A stretch of 64,000 bases of DNA from an uncultured Clostridia bacterium (lineage in GTDB: Bacteria > Bacillota > Clostridia > UMGS1810). Below are positions 11,601 to 18,469 of the stretch, piece after piece; position 1 is the first letter of the stretch; every line of letters starts with the position of its first letter. The notes below the pieces were generated by a model. That model was given only the letters and a program-made list of their open reading frames with translations, did not search any database and was not told where the DNA came from. Made by a program: the position numbers and the translations under genes. Where the stretch lies: positions 1 through 64,000 of the forward strand of contig CAKSIN010000013.1 in NCBI GenBank assembly GCA_934463115.1, read 5' to 3'.

Positions 11601-14600
11601 ATATTTCAAGTCTTCGGCCGTCCAGTTCATTAACATATACCTTTGCCCCGTCTCTTTTTGCAAATACAGCTATTCCGCCAACCCCTGCGGACGGTTCAAT
11701 CATAATATCTTTAGCATTTACATTTGCCGCATAGTTTGCCAAATACGCTATGGACGGCGGTGTTGAAAACTGCTGATATTTCAACATTTCCTCGGTGCGC
11801 CTGGTTTGAGTCGGCAATAATTCGAGGATATCAAGCATTTTTTGAGCTGATATATCGGACATAGACAAGATGTATTCATTTACACCGAGTTCCATAGCGT
11901 CGTAAGCGTCTTTCGGTGTAAATGCACCGTCCGACATTGTTCCGCCATATACTGATTTTGCAATATCAAACAGAGCATTGCTCGTTATCTTTGTATTTTT
12001 TTCAAGATTCTCTCTCACAAATTCAGCGATATCGGTCACTGCTTTTTTTCTTATGTCCGTTCTGTCGACTTTAACCTCTGATGGTTCTGGCGATTGATTA
12101 CCTGTTAATGCTGCAGAAACCGCCTTTTTTTCAATTATATCATTATTCGATTCGCTTTTCAACGTATTTGCACTTTTTTTCTCTCTTGCGCCATTGGTAT
12201 TTTCTTTATCTCGTGTTACACTATTGGCAGAAGCTACGTTATCAACAGAATCGTTTTGGACGTTCGAGGAGAGTGCTTGTACATTCTCCGTCTGTTGTTC
12301 CGGAGCTTTTTTTATCGAGTTATCCTCTACTTCCGGAGTAGGCAAATCCACATTTTCATTGTGAATGTACTCGCTGCCGTCGGTGCCTTTAATTTCTGAT
12401 TTAGCCTTTATGTATTCCATATTCTGCGGAACATCGCGCCCTTCAAAATCCTTGTAACCATTGGTGAGCATATCATCAATTACAAGTTCTATTTTCTTGG
12501 CAAGAGCGTAATTTTCTTGGCCGTTATCATTTATAATTCTCTCAAGTGCATCATGAATATTGTCATACGTAACATTGAGAGTATCTTTGATTTCTGCGAT
12601 TGCAGGACTTGTGAAACGTTTAACACCTGTCCAATCGCCATGAGCCTTGCTGTCATCGGGTATTTGAATTCTTTCGCCCTTTATAGTATTGCTTAAATCG
12701 TTCAGCAACTCGTTGGCAATTTCGCTGTAAAAAGGTCTGATTTGCGGATGTTCATACTGAAAGGCCTTTACATTTCGTTTTCCGACACTTTCAATATCTC
12801 TGTTGTCAATAAATTTCGGTTCATAATTTTCGGTTTTAGGCTTTTCGACACTATCGCGAGCAGAAAGCGGTATAATTTTTCCGTCTCCGGTGTCAATATT
12901 AAGATTAAACGCTGCGAGCCGCTTTGCATAATCATCAATATATTTAAATGGGAATCCAACAACAAGCGTTCGTTTGCCGTCAACTGTTTTGTATGTAGGC
13001 ACAGCTCCGATAGCATTAGCTGCCGTTTCCGCCCCCTCTCCGTATATTTCGCAGAAATCACCTACCTTTTTCAAGTACAGTTCGTTGGCATGATTTGTAA
13101 CGTTTGCATCCGTTGTTGTTTCATCCTGCCTTTTGTTTGTGTTATATATTGAACTATGTACATCTGAAATATCCTTTAAAGCAATTGAAGCTATGCTGTA
13201 TACCTCGTTGGCTGCGCTTTTGTACATCGGCACATTGCGAACCGTATCGGGGACGGTACGGTTCAAAATACTTCCCGGTAAATTTTCGGAAATATCCGTC
13301 CCGGTTTCTGTTACAAATATGCTCGCATATGTCTTTGGATTATTATTTTTGAGTGCCGAGACAAATGCGTTGGAATATGTATTCATTAGTACCGACTTTG
13401 CCTGCTCATCCGTAAGTGTAACAGCATAAAAATTATCACTGAATAAATTCCAATATGCATCCGACGTTCCGACAGTGTTTTTTAATGCAGTGACTGCTTT
13501 CTTTGTAGCCTTAACTGTCCGATTTAAAATATTTGTGAGCGTCTCATTCGTTCCAATGATGTCATCGCTTAATTTTACCGCCGTTGCAATGACCTTTTTT
13601 CGTGAGGCATCATCAGCTCCCATTGATATTAATTTATCCTCTGCATTTTTTATTTCTTTGCCGGCTGTACTCGGCGCATATCTCTCAATCCTTTCGGCTG
13701 TTTTTGCGACGTCTTCAAGCTCGGATGATACAGGTTCCTTTGCGTTCGGAGCATTTGTTGTACTCTGTCCGGACATCTCCGGCATATTACCAGCAGCTTG
13801 TTTTACTGTCAAATTCTCCGAAATTGGTGATATATTTGCATTATCGTGCGTTGTTTTGGTTCCTGTATTTTCGGCAAATTCCACATTCGGAACAATGTTT
13901 TGTTTGGCAACATTCGTTTCGGCAGCCGACGCATTTGAAGATGTGTTTGATACTTTGGCATTGTATTCATTCAATGTAGTCATTACATCATTTCTTATTG
14001 TATTCAGCTCTGACAGAATAGTTTTTACATACTTGTCCTGCCCGACAAATCTTGCATTTGCCGCCTGGGTAATTGTTTCTATCACAGGTGCGTTGTTTCC
14101 GGCAGTATTGTTTGTTGTCAAACCCGATTCACCGGAATAATTAACAACCTTAATCTCAAAACCCTTGCCGTTCAGATAATTTTCCATTGCGTCTGTGTAT
14201 TTCAAAACATTATCCGCAAGGTTTGTAACATTTGTCGTCACAGAACCGTCACTGTTTACAGTACTGTTGGAACGTGCCATATTTTCATAGTCAACCGACA
14301 TCTTCTGATAAAGCTCATCCAGTATTTTTTTGTTTTGTGCGGATGTTTTTACCGCTCCGATTGCAGACGAAATTGCGGCAAACGCAAATGCGCTTCCGAT
14401 ATCCTTTGCAATTTGCTCACCTGTCGGTCTGTACTCCTTTGGATAGAACAATGTCGGAGTTAATTTTCCGGCTGCAAATGCCGAACCCGCTACACCCGAG
14501 CGCGCTATTTCGGCAATAATTTTATTCCGATATTTCGAATTGGACAGAATTTTATTTCCGATTTCACCGACTTTGGCGCTAAGTGAACCGCCGATTGCTC

Positions 14601-15504
14601 CGCCTACCAAACCGCTGCCGGCATTTATAAGCGTTTTCTTTATATCACCGGTGTCAAAAGCTGTTTCGGCTCCGTCAGCAATTGCAAAGGTTATTCCGCT
14701 GTTTATCGCACTTTGAATCCACGGCCGCGCTTTGGATATCCACTTAACAGATTGAGTTGCAGCTCCGACACCTTTTCCTAGCACTCCGAGCGAGGCCATA
14801 GAGCCGGCAATATTACCTGTTACATTTGCGACAGGATGTTTTCCTTGTGTTTTGCCCCAAGCCTGTCTTGTTGAAACATAGTCACTTGAATCAAGCCCGG
14901 ATTGCTCATACTGTTTTTTTGCAGTAGCTTCTCCAACCGCTTTTACACCGCCAAAAGCAAGGCTGTCCGCAAAACCGGTCAATGCAGATACAACAGCGCC
15001 GCTATCTTTTTTTGCAAGACTTCCTCTGTAATTGTTTTTTGAAAGCTCATACAGCACATCAGCATCCTTTTTTTGCTGTTCTGTTGCAAGTTCCTTTCCG
15101 CCGATTCCGAAAAATCCCCCTTTGACCTTTGATTTGTAGGTAATCCCGGTATTATCGGCATCAATAACCTGCATATTATTCTTTTCGAGCCAATTCAAAA
15201 AGTCTTTTTGAGTAAAATTATTCGGATCAATATTATAACGTTCAAATATCTTATTGGATTTTTTCTCAGAGCCGGTTTTGTTTTTTGACACATAATTATT
15301 AAAATCCGTTATAGCTTTTTTCTCGGTGTCGTTTTTCGGAACATATTCATCGAGTTTATCATTAACAACCGCTTTGTACGCGTCGTAGCTTATTTCGCCA
15401 TAAGAATTTCCTTTTTTATCTTTAAGCTCATACACGCGTTTTTCGGGCGGGATATATCCTCTTGAATCAAGACTCTGTTTTGCCGATTCTTTCCAATTTG
15501 CCAT
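2683..15504 (-). CDS. Giant phage polyvalent protein (methylase, Strawberry-notch helicase, MuF-C, metallopeptidase)
   Basis: A 4273-residue protein; ATG at 15504 has GGAGTG upstream. Approximate modules are as follows. 200-390: Gly/Ala-rich hydrophobic segments suited to membrane insertion. 900-1035: polyvalent-type alpha domain. 1240-1425: N6-adenine DNA methylase (QQFSTPPSIAYL, SAGVGG, catalytic NPPF near 1333). 1620-2230: Strawberry-notch-type SF2 helicase (GDGTGIGKGRT near 1666, DESH near 1776, SSATGATE, GFGRSHRSNQ near 2166). 2620-2800: MuF C-terminal domain (VVMTQDAMVKVTGGKHSI...VILTEL). 2890-3060: zinc peptidase HELVH near 2962. 3230-4273: long helical polyvalent-associated region with a membrane-like stretch near 3965. 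Polar linkers separate the modules. Known proteins of this kind are thought to be packaged and ejected with the DNA to protect or prime it. That role here is inferred from family and from its place after the tail and lysis genes. Confidence 0.88.
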   Translation of the reverse strand: MANWKESAKQSLDSRGYIPPEKRVYELKDKKGNSYGEISYDAYKAVVNDKLDEYVPKNDTEKKAITDFNNYVSKNKTGSEKKSNKIFERYNIDPNNFTQKDFLNWLEKNNMQVIDADNTGITYKSKVKGGFFGIGGKELATEQQKKDADVLYELSKNNYRGSLAKKDSGAVVSALTGFADSLAFGGVKAVGEATAKKQYEQSGLDSSDYVSTRQAWGKTQGKHPVANVTGNIAGSMASLGVLGKGVGAATQSVKWISKARPWIQSAINSGITFAIADGAETAFDTGDIKKTLINAGSGLVGGAIGGSLSAKVGEIGNKILSNSKYRNKIIAEIARSGVAGSAFAAGKLTPTLFYPKEYRPTGEQIAKDIGSAFAFAAISSAIGAVKTSAQNKKILDELYQKMSVDYENMARSNSTVNSDGSVTTNVTNLADNVLKYTDAMENYLNGKGFEIKVVNYSGESGLTTNNTAGNNAPVIETITQAANARFVGQDKYVKTILSELNTIRNDVMTTLNEYNAKVSNTSSNASAAETNVAKQNIVPNVEFAENTGTKTTHDNANISPISENLTVKQAAGNMPEMSGQSTTNAPNAKEPVSSELEDVAKTAERIERYAPSTAGKEIKNAEDKLISMGADDASRKKVIATAVKLSDDIIGTNETLTNILNRTVKATKKAVTALKNTVGTSDAYWNLFSDNFYAVTLTDEQAKSVLMNTYSNAFVSALKNNNPKTYASIFVTETGTDISENLPGSILNRTVPDTVRNVPMYKSAANEVYSIASIALKDISDVHSSIYNTNKRQDETTTDANVTNHANELYLKKVGDFCEIYGEGAETAANAIGAVPTYKTVDGKRTLVVGFPFKYIDDYAKRLAAFNLNIDTGDGKIIPLSARDSVEKPKTENYEPKFIDNRDIESVGKRNVKAFQYEHPQIRPFYSEIANELLNDLSNTIKGERIQIPDDSKAHGDWTGVKRFTSPAIAEIKDTLNVTYDNIHDALERIINDNGQENYALAKKIELVIDDMLTNGYKDFEGRDVPQNMEYIKAKSEIKGTDGSEYIHNENVDLPTPEVEDNSIKKAPEQQTENVQALSSNVQNDSVDNVASANSVTRDKENTNGAREKKSANTLKSESNNDIIEKKAVSAALTGNQSPEPSEVKVDRTDIRKKAVTDIAEFVRENLEKNTKITSNALFDIAKSVYGGTMSDGAFTPKDAYDAMELGVNEYILSMSDISAQKMLDILELLPTQTRRTEEMLKYQQFSTPPSIAYLANYAANVNAKDIMIEPSAGVGGIAVFAKRDGAKVYVNELDGRRLEILKNMPFDGFFNENAEQINNILGDKIEPTVIVMNPPFSSSSERNVKGTKIGAKHIEQALKMLAPNGRLVAIVGRGMNDGAAAFKEWWKDIKSKYNVRANIGIKGKNYNKYGTNFDIQMLVIDKDGSTAGTETGYVDTLQELQEKLGGIRNERPTVDYSTNERRTPATTRTEITEKRKPGRIGIGTVSDAGSIANKRKSADNAGSERYAERENIHVADSKSGGNAIGEPEVANDVDGKSDRMGNGLRTGTAGIKESDRTGVDDSKQSDRPVRRDEHRKRIKRKELTDSIFEHYQTQPLKVKNAQPHPAKVSESAAMSAIEPPPITYNPNIPQDIIDRGVVSDVQLEAISYAGQSHMQTLPNGNTRGFFLGDGTGIGKGRTIAGMILDNYNQGRKKSLWVTLNSSLVNDAKRDVKALFGNSDMVTQFVGGNKADSVLNTDEAIMVISYSALAKGFDNQGSNFNKIVNWLGKDFDGLIVFDESHKMGNSTDVKGTRGVKKASQTGLAGIALQEVLPKAKIVYSSATGATEVENLRYAERLGLWGDGTAFVNGNDFVSKIKAGGLAAMELIARDMKAMGVYLSRNISYEDVQYDKITHKLTEQQRRIYDELARSWQIVLKNINKALETTNQSKDGTARGRALGAFWSSQQRFFNQILTSMQVPSVISDIEKQLANGKSCVIQLVSTNESAQNQEFERLKAEDLELEEFDLTPKQMLMSYIENSFPVQQYEKYRDDNGNIKSKAVYDSQGNPVLNRDAIKQREELLEKLGSIKVPSAPIDMIINHFGTDMVAENTGRMRRVVKKDGKNIEEKIGSKKDADVDAFQNGKKRIIIFSKAGGTGKSYHADKSAKNQQQRVHYLLEAGWQADNAVQGFGRSHRSNQASAPIFKLVTTNLKGQMRFISTIAKRLDQLGAMTKGQRQAGGQGMFSANDNLENSFAADVLAVFYKDLAANSVDGIDDGIGIIDKLGLKDKILDDYNRIIVTAPELREVNKFLNRILSLESTEQNIVFDGYSERLQDATEKAMQAGTFDRGLENYKADKITLNEVHDIRDDASTGAKTKYYNLTAENKIKPVKFSDLPTDSKSFVGFYRNKTTGNIRAAVRTSSVTDQYGNVSDNFKLIGQSKNEYISQSRFYGNWTKLDSEKAETLWNEEVSKLPEYQKENLHLISGVVLPVWDKLPTENVRIYRVLTSDGDMLIGRVIPENKIDETLKLLGSSRTKEKIPTSDLISGIKNGDTVYLENGWKITQRRVSNENRIELIGAGYSDYDSLIKKGVFTERIQYNTRYFIPALTNTDTVINAIIKQYPVLRVEKPKYSLTEESVDVNKLFVAPVEYVDKLSKQIDSWLAGEYKSNEVFDFGNTPFVLRQLGAQNLPVVMTQDAMVKVTGGKHSIPLSIIRSLVQGITDPIMVFKSATVKNAFVILTELNDSAGKPIIAAMHLNKFDNRLRINRIASIYAKDGAKAFVRSQFKLGNVKYIDKIKSQGWSTSRGLQLPKLVQSNPDNNIILYKEDIVNMHNTQNSKKYSTESEETDNVRTNLLSGNSKRGRDESPGKQIERISEYKQKIKGKTKEERSNYAKEILAKGNVEEVVNGDAKYSLVKPEGYNEDMRAIVSEAKTFGKDVSFFVGNALRKFDGQREFLIDGIKLTDNEILIRYDGAYSPQMLLVHELVHTEWNNPEMQKAKDIILDTLSESEREEILSNGRYKDYMDLYDNDAEAVWEEFVADVFADMNDYSDSYVDTVVDYWYNEKVIDRYNPSEYINSMDAGGNNAVLDSVGFGNDYSLSYDVFNIPYNEKRQLDDYVLRKNHSSKTLKKIDCKEIGNNFYIWNNNSKIDYTIIDRIPIVGNEQIINELRSGIVNGTYRDAKNVSEWSADVRSRRRGSTILDSGIEGTSADGSNDRLSVRKSQGDTGRNSFESDSDKNPKYALNSYETDAENLTPERKKQIFEQFEKDRAELQKPTKKQLWGERAAWVAHNMTRVFPNIPERGERGTFFAEFRKDMIQWKGLPTIASIMVQDKLNKMTNGLTPDEFKTFSELVYFLDLQEEAQLQKEKGYEEILLPNEITPGEVDAIVNELNGIASENVKQALIKRQSIWEELKTNYIELNRYIGFDTDGKFKRKNYYHHQVIDYMNNSSNNTGGGEIGIKAGRGWLKERQGSIKAINTDFLAVEYKAMLQMQYDVYIAETLGKIKQQYDIKPRLENDAFKHNKDALNEIIRKEATGKDGDIVFDTKGKPDSETFRKQMWFNSRIMFGFDGLFDLADRNALPTFDGEYSEIVAALKRHELNVSGLYKYVGTIAAAEPAENATDAQRQAVLNARTVLKYTSRKKAWIKEVLGDDYQTWESLAKEMKDTYTIHQPRRGNYFYTKTVIDEDAFNAAYNEMVLAVSSGDINFGNTDVKELFKQYSDTIRLTGAAYEQWVLPKEIVDTMSDIANPKQTAEAAKAARAIVSAWKGWATSVNPLRTVKFGLRNLGGDLDAVIAGNPKAVMYSKKAVHDIYRAMKHKEYSPEYMEWITRGGYTSMIFANEMDSEMQDKLFSNLKDKSGAKVFDIPAKAFEKYYDGVENVHNFREAILRYSSYLYFKETINRNNGKVKDYVASNRYIVNGLNTVEDKAYQLSKDLLGAYDEVGKMGQTLRRYWVPFYSFTETNLKRYYRLFENVITSNDSIPKKAGKLLIKALMVNMLGLLMFAWNRLVMKDADDELPPSARNIPHITFGKIGDNVYAFRQLGSFSEILEWFGLDDYKLTTDDFVAPLDKAWGMITPFVKMPIELISGLNFYPSLSNPRAIRDKWQHFFNSLGVSDLYNVVTGKPTRGIKEIAKGSVVYDYDYKESAYYEILDIKRNYQGKNDNTIYGSDKKSNALYYMKTAVRYKDKKAALKYLDVYFENGGTAKGIRQSISMLNPMYGYTSEDTIEKGEEFIKSLSDEEREKLKIAQDYYENDLMLPENVFAMLGKADITEEEAKNVLRTYINSKCKKDKQ
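5838..6044 (-). CDS. Candidate overprinted ORF in a linker of the giant gene
   Basis: 68 codons, out of frame with the giant gene. ATG at 6044 follows AGGAGTGG with 8-base spacing. The product (MALTEMQRTLANGLLTFGVE, then AVPFLIAGL and MIDFLLENPKATREEILL) reads like a compact helical protein. The giant frame over the same DNA is a featureless Ser/Arg/Gly linker (residues about 3153-3222). No function is known. It could still be a chance open frame. Confidence 0.5.
   Translation of the reverse strand: MALTEMQRTLANGLLTFGVEEEAVPFLIAGLREPQQTEAMIDFLLENPKATREEILLKVTRIRTPSMH
6852..7022 (-). CDS. Candidate overprinted ORF between MuF-C and peptidase modules
   Basis: 56 codons, ATG at 7022 with GCGAGG nine bases upstream, out of frame with the giant gene. 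The product starts MSEQIYYLETANGDVMRVPE and continues into a Lys-rich helix, resembling small phage proteins of the type ETxNGxxxRVPESKL. It covers the polar linker at giant residues about 2827-2884. Confidence 0.45.
   Translation of the reverse strand: MSEQIYYLETANGDVMRVPESKLKEFRNINRKLKEKQKKNAATMQRKFLQKGTSKK
10767..11156 (-). CDS. Candidate overprinted ORF between methylase and helicase modules
   Basis: 129 codons, ATG at 11156 after a strong GGGAGGG with 7-base spacing, out of frame with the giant gene. The product is helical and amphipathic (HALKLLKKENRDVSESALYL, NLTELASMIANNLIDRYDEM). In the giant frame this DNA encodes a low-complexity linker (residues about 1449-1579) rich in Ser, Arg, Gly and Asp. 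Confidence 0.5.
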   Translation of the reverse strand: MKDLLLTIRQMNEEPLQQHALKLLKKENRDVSESALYLMQAALQIRENLRIMQALKDTLKEKIFMWLIQRVEEMQSESPKLQMMWMVNPIEWEMGCEQELLESKNLTELASMIANNLIDRYDEMNIERE

Positions 15505-15518
15505 GGTATTCACTCCAA

Positions 15519-17255
15519 TCAATTGTAATGTTTATCTTTCAGTGCAGCATTAACCTCATCTTCAGTTATACCGAATTTGTCATAAAGCAAATATTCCTTT
15601 TGTTCCTGTGTCAAATCTGATGAACCGAGCACATTTATTATAATGTAATCGGCATCGGCATCTGCACGTTTATAAAGATTCTTGCCGTTTTCCTTTAACG
15701 CTTTATAATCTTTTTCGCCGTTTTTATTATATTTTTTTGCAATATCATTATTAAGATATTCAACCCATGCCGTAACCTGTTTTTCTGTAAGAGGCGGCTT
15801 TGAATCGCCATTCTTACCACTACTCTCAAGCTTCGGCGGATTATCCACGGTATAACTGCCGCCGTACCAATAGTTATACGCGTCAATAACGCCTTGGGTT
15901 ATTTCGCCATTCTTTACAGCAGCCGTAGCCTGCGCCGCTGTGAGCAGAGGCTTGCCGGATGATGAGCCACCCGAGGACGAACTGCTGCCGGATGATGTTC
16001 TGCCCGATGATTTCGAGGCATTAACCGCAAGTGCCTTTTCTGCGTAGCTTGCTGCGTTGTTTGCATCGTTCATTAACATATTGGCATTCAGCGCTCTGTC
16101 TGCCTGGTCTATCTGCTCATCAAACTGTCTGCGTTCTTCCGTAGGCTGAGCTCCGACGTATGCAATATCACCCTCGTTTAAATACTTGCCGTATTTGCCG
16201 AAGTTATTGAATATCTTGAGACCGCGGAGTATTGCGTATTTATTTGCAAGCTCGGTATTGCCGTTTGCTTTTGCATTATTCACAAGTGCCTGGAAGTCTA
16301 CATTTTCATACTCACTCTTAAGCTTGCCGTTGTCATCCACAAAGTTTTTGAGGAATGAATCGTTTTTAATACTCCATTCGGACGGTGTGTAACCTGTTAC
16401 CGAAGCTATCTCGGATTTTCTTGCAACGTCATTGTTTTTTGTTGTTTCATCCTGGTTGTAAACTCTGTCGATATGAACACCTATATCGCTCAAAAGGTTC
16501 CTTGCATGGTCAAGTTTTTGCTTGTACGAATCAAGAACTGTCATTTGTCCCTGGTTTACAAGTGCCGCCTGCTGACGAAGTGCATTTGCCGCCGCAAAGC
16601 TGTCTATATTGCCGCCGTTTGAACCTGCTGCGCTTGCCACCTCGTTGTCACGTGCCTGAAGCGCGGACAAATCATATTTTGACAAAATTGCTTTTGCCTC
16701 ATCGGTTGTAAAAGGATTTGTTTTTTTCAAGTCGTCATATTCGCCGTATAGCTTTTTGAACAAGTTTTCGTTTTCCTGGTTAACGGTTGTCTCTTTCGGC
16801 CGCGTAATCGCACTGCGCGACACATAATCATTAAAAGCATTATCAAGCGCCGTTGTGTCTTTCCAGTATGATGTGCCATTCACTACCGCGTCGGGACGTC
16901 CGATTTTTTTACCACCGAACGATACTTCACCTGTACTGCCATCCCAGCCTATGAGCTTATCAACATCGCCCTGCGACATGCCTTTTGACTCACCCAAAGA
17001 ATACATGTATTTGCGTGTGGGTGTTTTGCCGTAGGTATCCCATTTATCTTTTATTGCCTTTGCCTGCAGATAATCAGAGGCATTCAGGTCGTTAGCTACC
17101 GACTCATATCCGTTGTTTCTAAGCTGCTTATAGTATTCCTGCGCTTTTTTTGCCGCGTCATTTTTTGCTTTTGTGTTCCCGGAATTATTTGCGTTATTCC
17201 ATGCCTCTTTGAATTTATATATATTATTGATTGCGTTTCGAGGATCGTATGCCAT
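15519..17255 (-). CDS. Probable internal virion/ejection protein
   Basis: A 578-residue hydrophilic, largely helical protein. It has a Ser/Gly-only spacer at about residues 415-435 (SSGRTSSGSSSSSGGSSSG), then a C-terminal helical domain ending LTQEQKEYLLYDKFGITEDE. No catalytic motif is visible. The giant polyvalent gene follows (start at 15504, 15 bases past this stop), and an NlpC/P60 gene precedes it. By position, this is a candidate for a protein packaged with the genome. The role is inferred from context only. Confidence 0.65.
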   Translation of the reverse strand: MAYDPRNAINNIYKFKEAWNNANNSGNTKAKNDAAKKAQEYYKQLRNNGYESVANDLNASDYLQAKAIKDKWDTYGKTPTRKYMYSLGESKGMSQGDVDKLIGWDGSTGEVSFGGKKIGRPDAVVNGTSYWKDTTALDNAFNDYVSRSAITRPKETTVNQENENLFKKLYGEYDDLKKTNPFTTDEAKAILSKYDLSALQARDNEVASAAGSNGGNIDSFAAANALRQQAALVNQGQMTVLDSYKQKLDHARNLLSDIGVHIDRVYNQDETTKNNDVARKSEIASVTGYTPSEWSIKNDSFLKNFVDDNGKLKSEYENVDFQALVNNAKANGNTELANKYAILRGLKIFNNFGKYGKYLNEGDIAYVGAQPTEERRQFDEQIDQADRALNANMLMNDANNAASYAEKALAVNASKSSGRTSSGSSSSSGGSSSGKPLLTAAQATAAVKNGEITQGVIDAYNYWYGGSYTVDNPPKLESSGKNGDSKPPLTEKQVTAWVEYLNNDIAKKYNKNGEKDYKALKENGKNLYKRADADADYIIINVLGSSDLTQEQKEYLLYDKFGITEDEVNAALKDKHYN

Positions 17256-17270
17256 TTTGTTTCACTCCCT

Positions 17271-17966
17271 TTAATATCGTCTTGCTTCCAAAAAATCATT
17301 TCTGTAATCTACATTTGCTACTGATACACCCTTGCCGGGGTTGGATTTTGTATTTTCCTGTCCTTTGCCGGCGGAATGAATCATTTGCCCGTTTCCTATG
17401 TATATACCAATGTGACTGGCGTTGTTGTTTTTTCCAAAGAATACCAAATCACCAGGCTGCATGTCCGATTTGCTCACGGTGCTGCCGTAACTCCTGTAAC
17501 CCTGCGCCGTTGTTCTGCCTACATCATAACCTGCATCCTTTAAAGCGTTGTAAACAAATCCGCTGCAATCCATACCGCCCTGCGCCGCGCTTGAACCACC
17601 CCATACATAAGGTGTTCCGATATACTTTTCGGCAGCGGAAACAATGCTGCTGTTTGATTCTGCAGCGGACGAAGCGGTATTTTCATACTGCGTGGGTTCT
17701 ACATATGATTTGCCGGTACTGCTCTGAGTAGGCGACAGCCCCGTCGCGTTCTCGATAAAGGCTTTCACCTTTGAGGACACGCCGGGGTTATCCAAAACGG
17801 CACGGTAATTGATATACGGATTTACAATTTCCCCGTTTTTGTCAAGAAACGGATTGTGTATACTCGGTGTTGCGCTATTTGCGGAGTTTAAAACTCTTGA
17901 CGCCGTATTTCGGAACGACGGAAGGTTTTTATCCCAATCCTTTTTTATATCAAATACATTCGCCAT
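17271..17966 (-). CDS. NlpC/P60 peptidase, probable virion-associated lysin
   Basis: A 231-residue protein with AAAGAGTG before ATG at 17966. The N-terminal 100 residues are a polar region. The C-terminal half is an NlpC/P60 domain: YIGTPYVWGGSS, nucleophile in GGMDCSGFVYNAL, GDLVFF, and His in ASHIGIYIGNG. It cleaves D-glutamyl-meso-diaminopimelate type cross-peptide bonds. The phage has a second NlpC/P60 enzyme at 18462. This one, placed with the ejection proteins, may open the wall during infection. Confidence 0.8.
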   Translation of the reverse strand: MANVFDIKKDWDKNLPSFRNTASRVLNSANSATPSIHNPFLDKNGEIVNPYINYRAVLDNPGVSSKVKAFIENATGLSPTQSSTGKSYVEPTQYENTASSAAESNSSIVSAAEKYIGTPYVWGGSSAAQGGMDCSGFVYNALKDAGYDVGRTTAQGYRSYGSTVSKSDMQPGDLVFFGKNNNASHIGIYIGNGQMIHSAGKGQENTKSNPGKGVSVANVDYRNDFLEARRY

Positions 17967-17970
17967 AATT

Positions 17971-18261
17971 TCACTCTTTCTGCGCATCCTTGCCGCCGTG
18001 TTTATTTAATTCGTATACTGCACTTTCTATAATATTTTTTATATCTTCTTCTGAGATATTGAATTTGTTTATTATCCATTCTTTTACATATTTGTATTTC
18101 TCGCTGCCCTGTCCGTGCTCACGATATATCTGCTCTGCAGCTCTCACGGCAATGTTTACCCACTTAACGACATTATCGTCGCGGTAAACCTTAACCAGAT
18201 ACAGTGATACAATTATCATTATGAAGGGCAAAATAACACCCAAAAGTATATTAATCGTCAT
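17971..18261 (-). CDS. Phage holin, LLH-type
   Basis: 96 residues with one N-terminal membrane helix (ILLGVILPFIMIIVSLYLV). After it comes a cytoplasmic helical tail with VRAAEQIYREHGQGSEKYKYV and IESAVYELNKH, the signature of the LLH holin family (PF09682). It overlaps the preceding holin-like gene by 11 bases and follows the endolysin, giving a lysis cassette. Confidence 0.8.
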   Translation of the reverse strand: MTINILLGVILPFIMIIVSLYLVKVYRDDNVVKWVNIAVRAAEQIYREHGQGSEKYKYVKEWIINKFNISEEDIKNIIESAVYELNKHGGKDAQKE

Positions 18262-18469
18262 TGTCTGCTCTCTCCTTGCTCTTCGATTTTTTTATTCCTG
18301 CCAGGCTCCACAATTCTACAGTTGTAAATGAAAACCACGCTGCGACAAGGCTTGACGGCTCGCTCGATGTTGAAAGAAATATTTTTAGCACACATGCAGT
18401 AAATGCCACATTAAGCGCAATTACAACCGCAACAATTATTTTGCTGAACATGCCTTTTCTTTTAGCCAT
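18251..18469 (-). CDS. Small two-helix membrane protein, holin-like
   Basis: 72 residues, start ATG at 18469 (an ATG at 18475 is also possible) with GGTGAATGG upstream. Two hydrophobic segments (MFSKIIVAVVIALNVAFTACVL and VAAWFSFTTVELWSLAGI) are followed by a short charged tail. It overlaps the endolysin end by 8 bases. Probably a second holin or antiholin; no family assigned. Confidence 0.65.
   Translation of the reverse strand: MAKRKGMFSKIIVAVVIALNVAFTACVLKIFLSTSSEPSSLVAAWFSFTTVELWSLAGIKKSKSKERADNDD

Noticed and set aside
13475..14140. 221-codon plus-strand ORF inside the giant gene
   Set aside because: Antisense reading of a Ser/Thr/Ala-rich linker; hydrophobic pattern comes from codon complement, no binding site.
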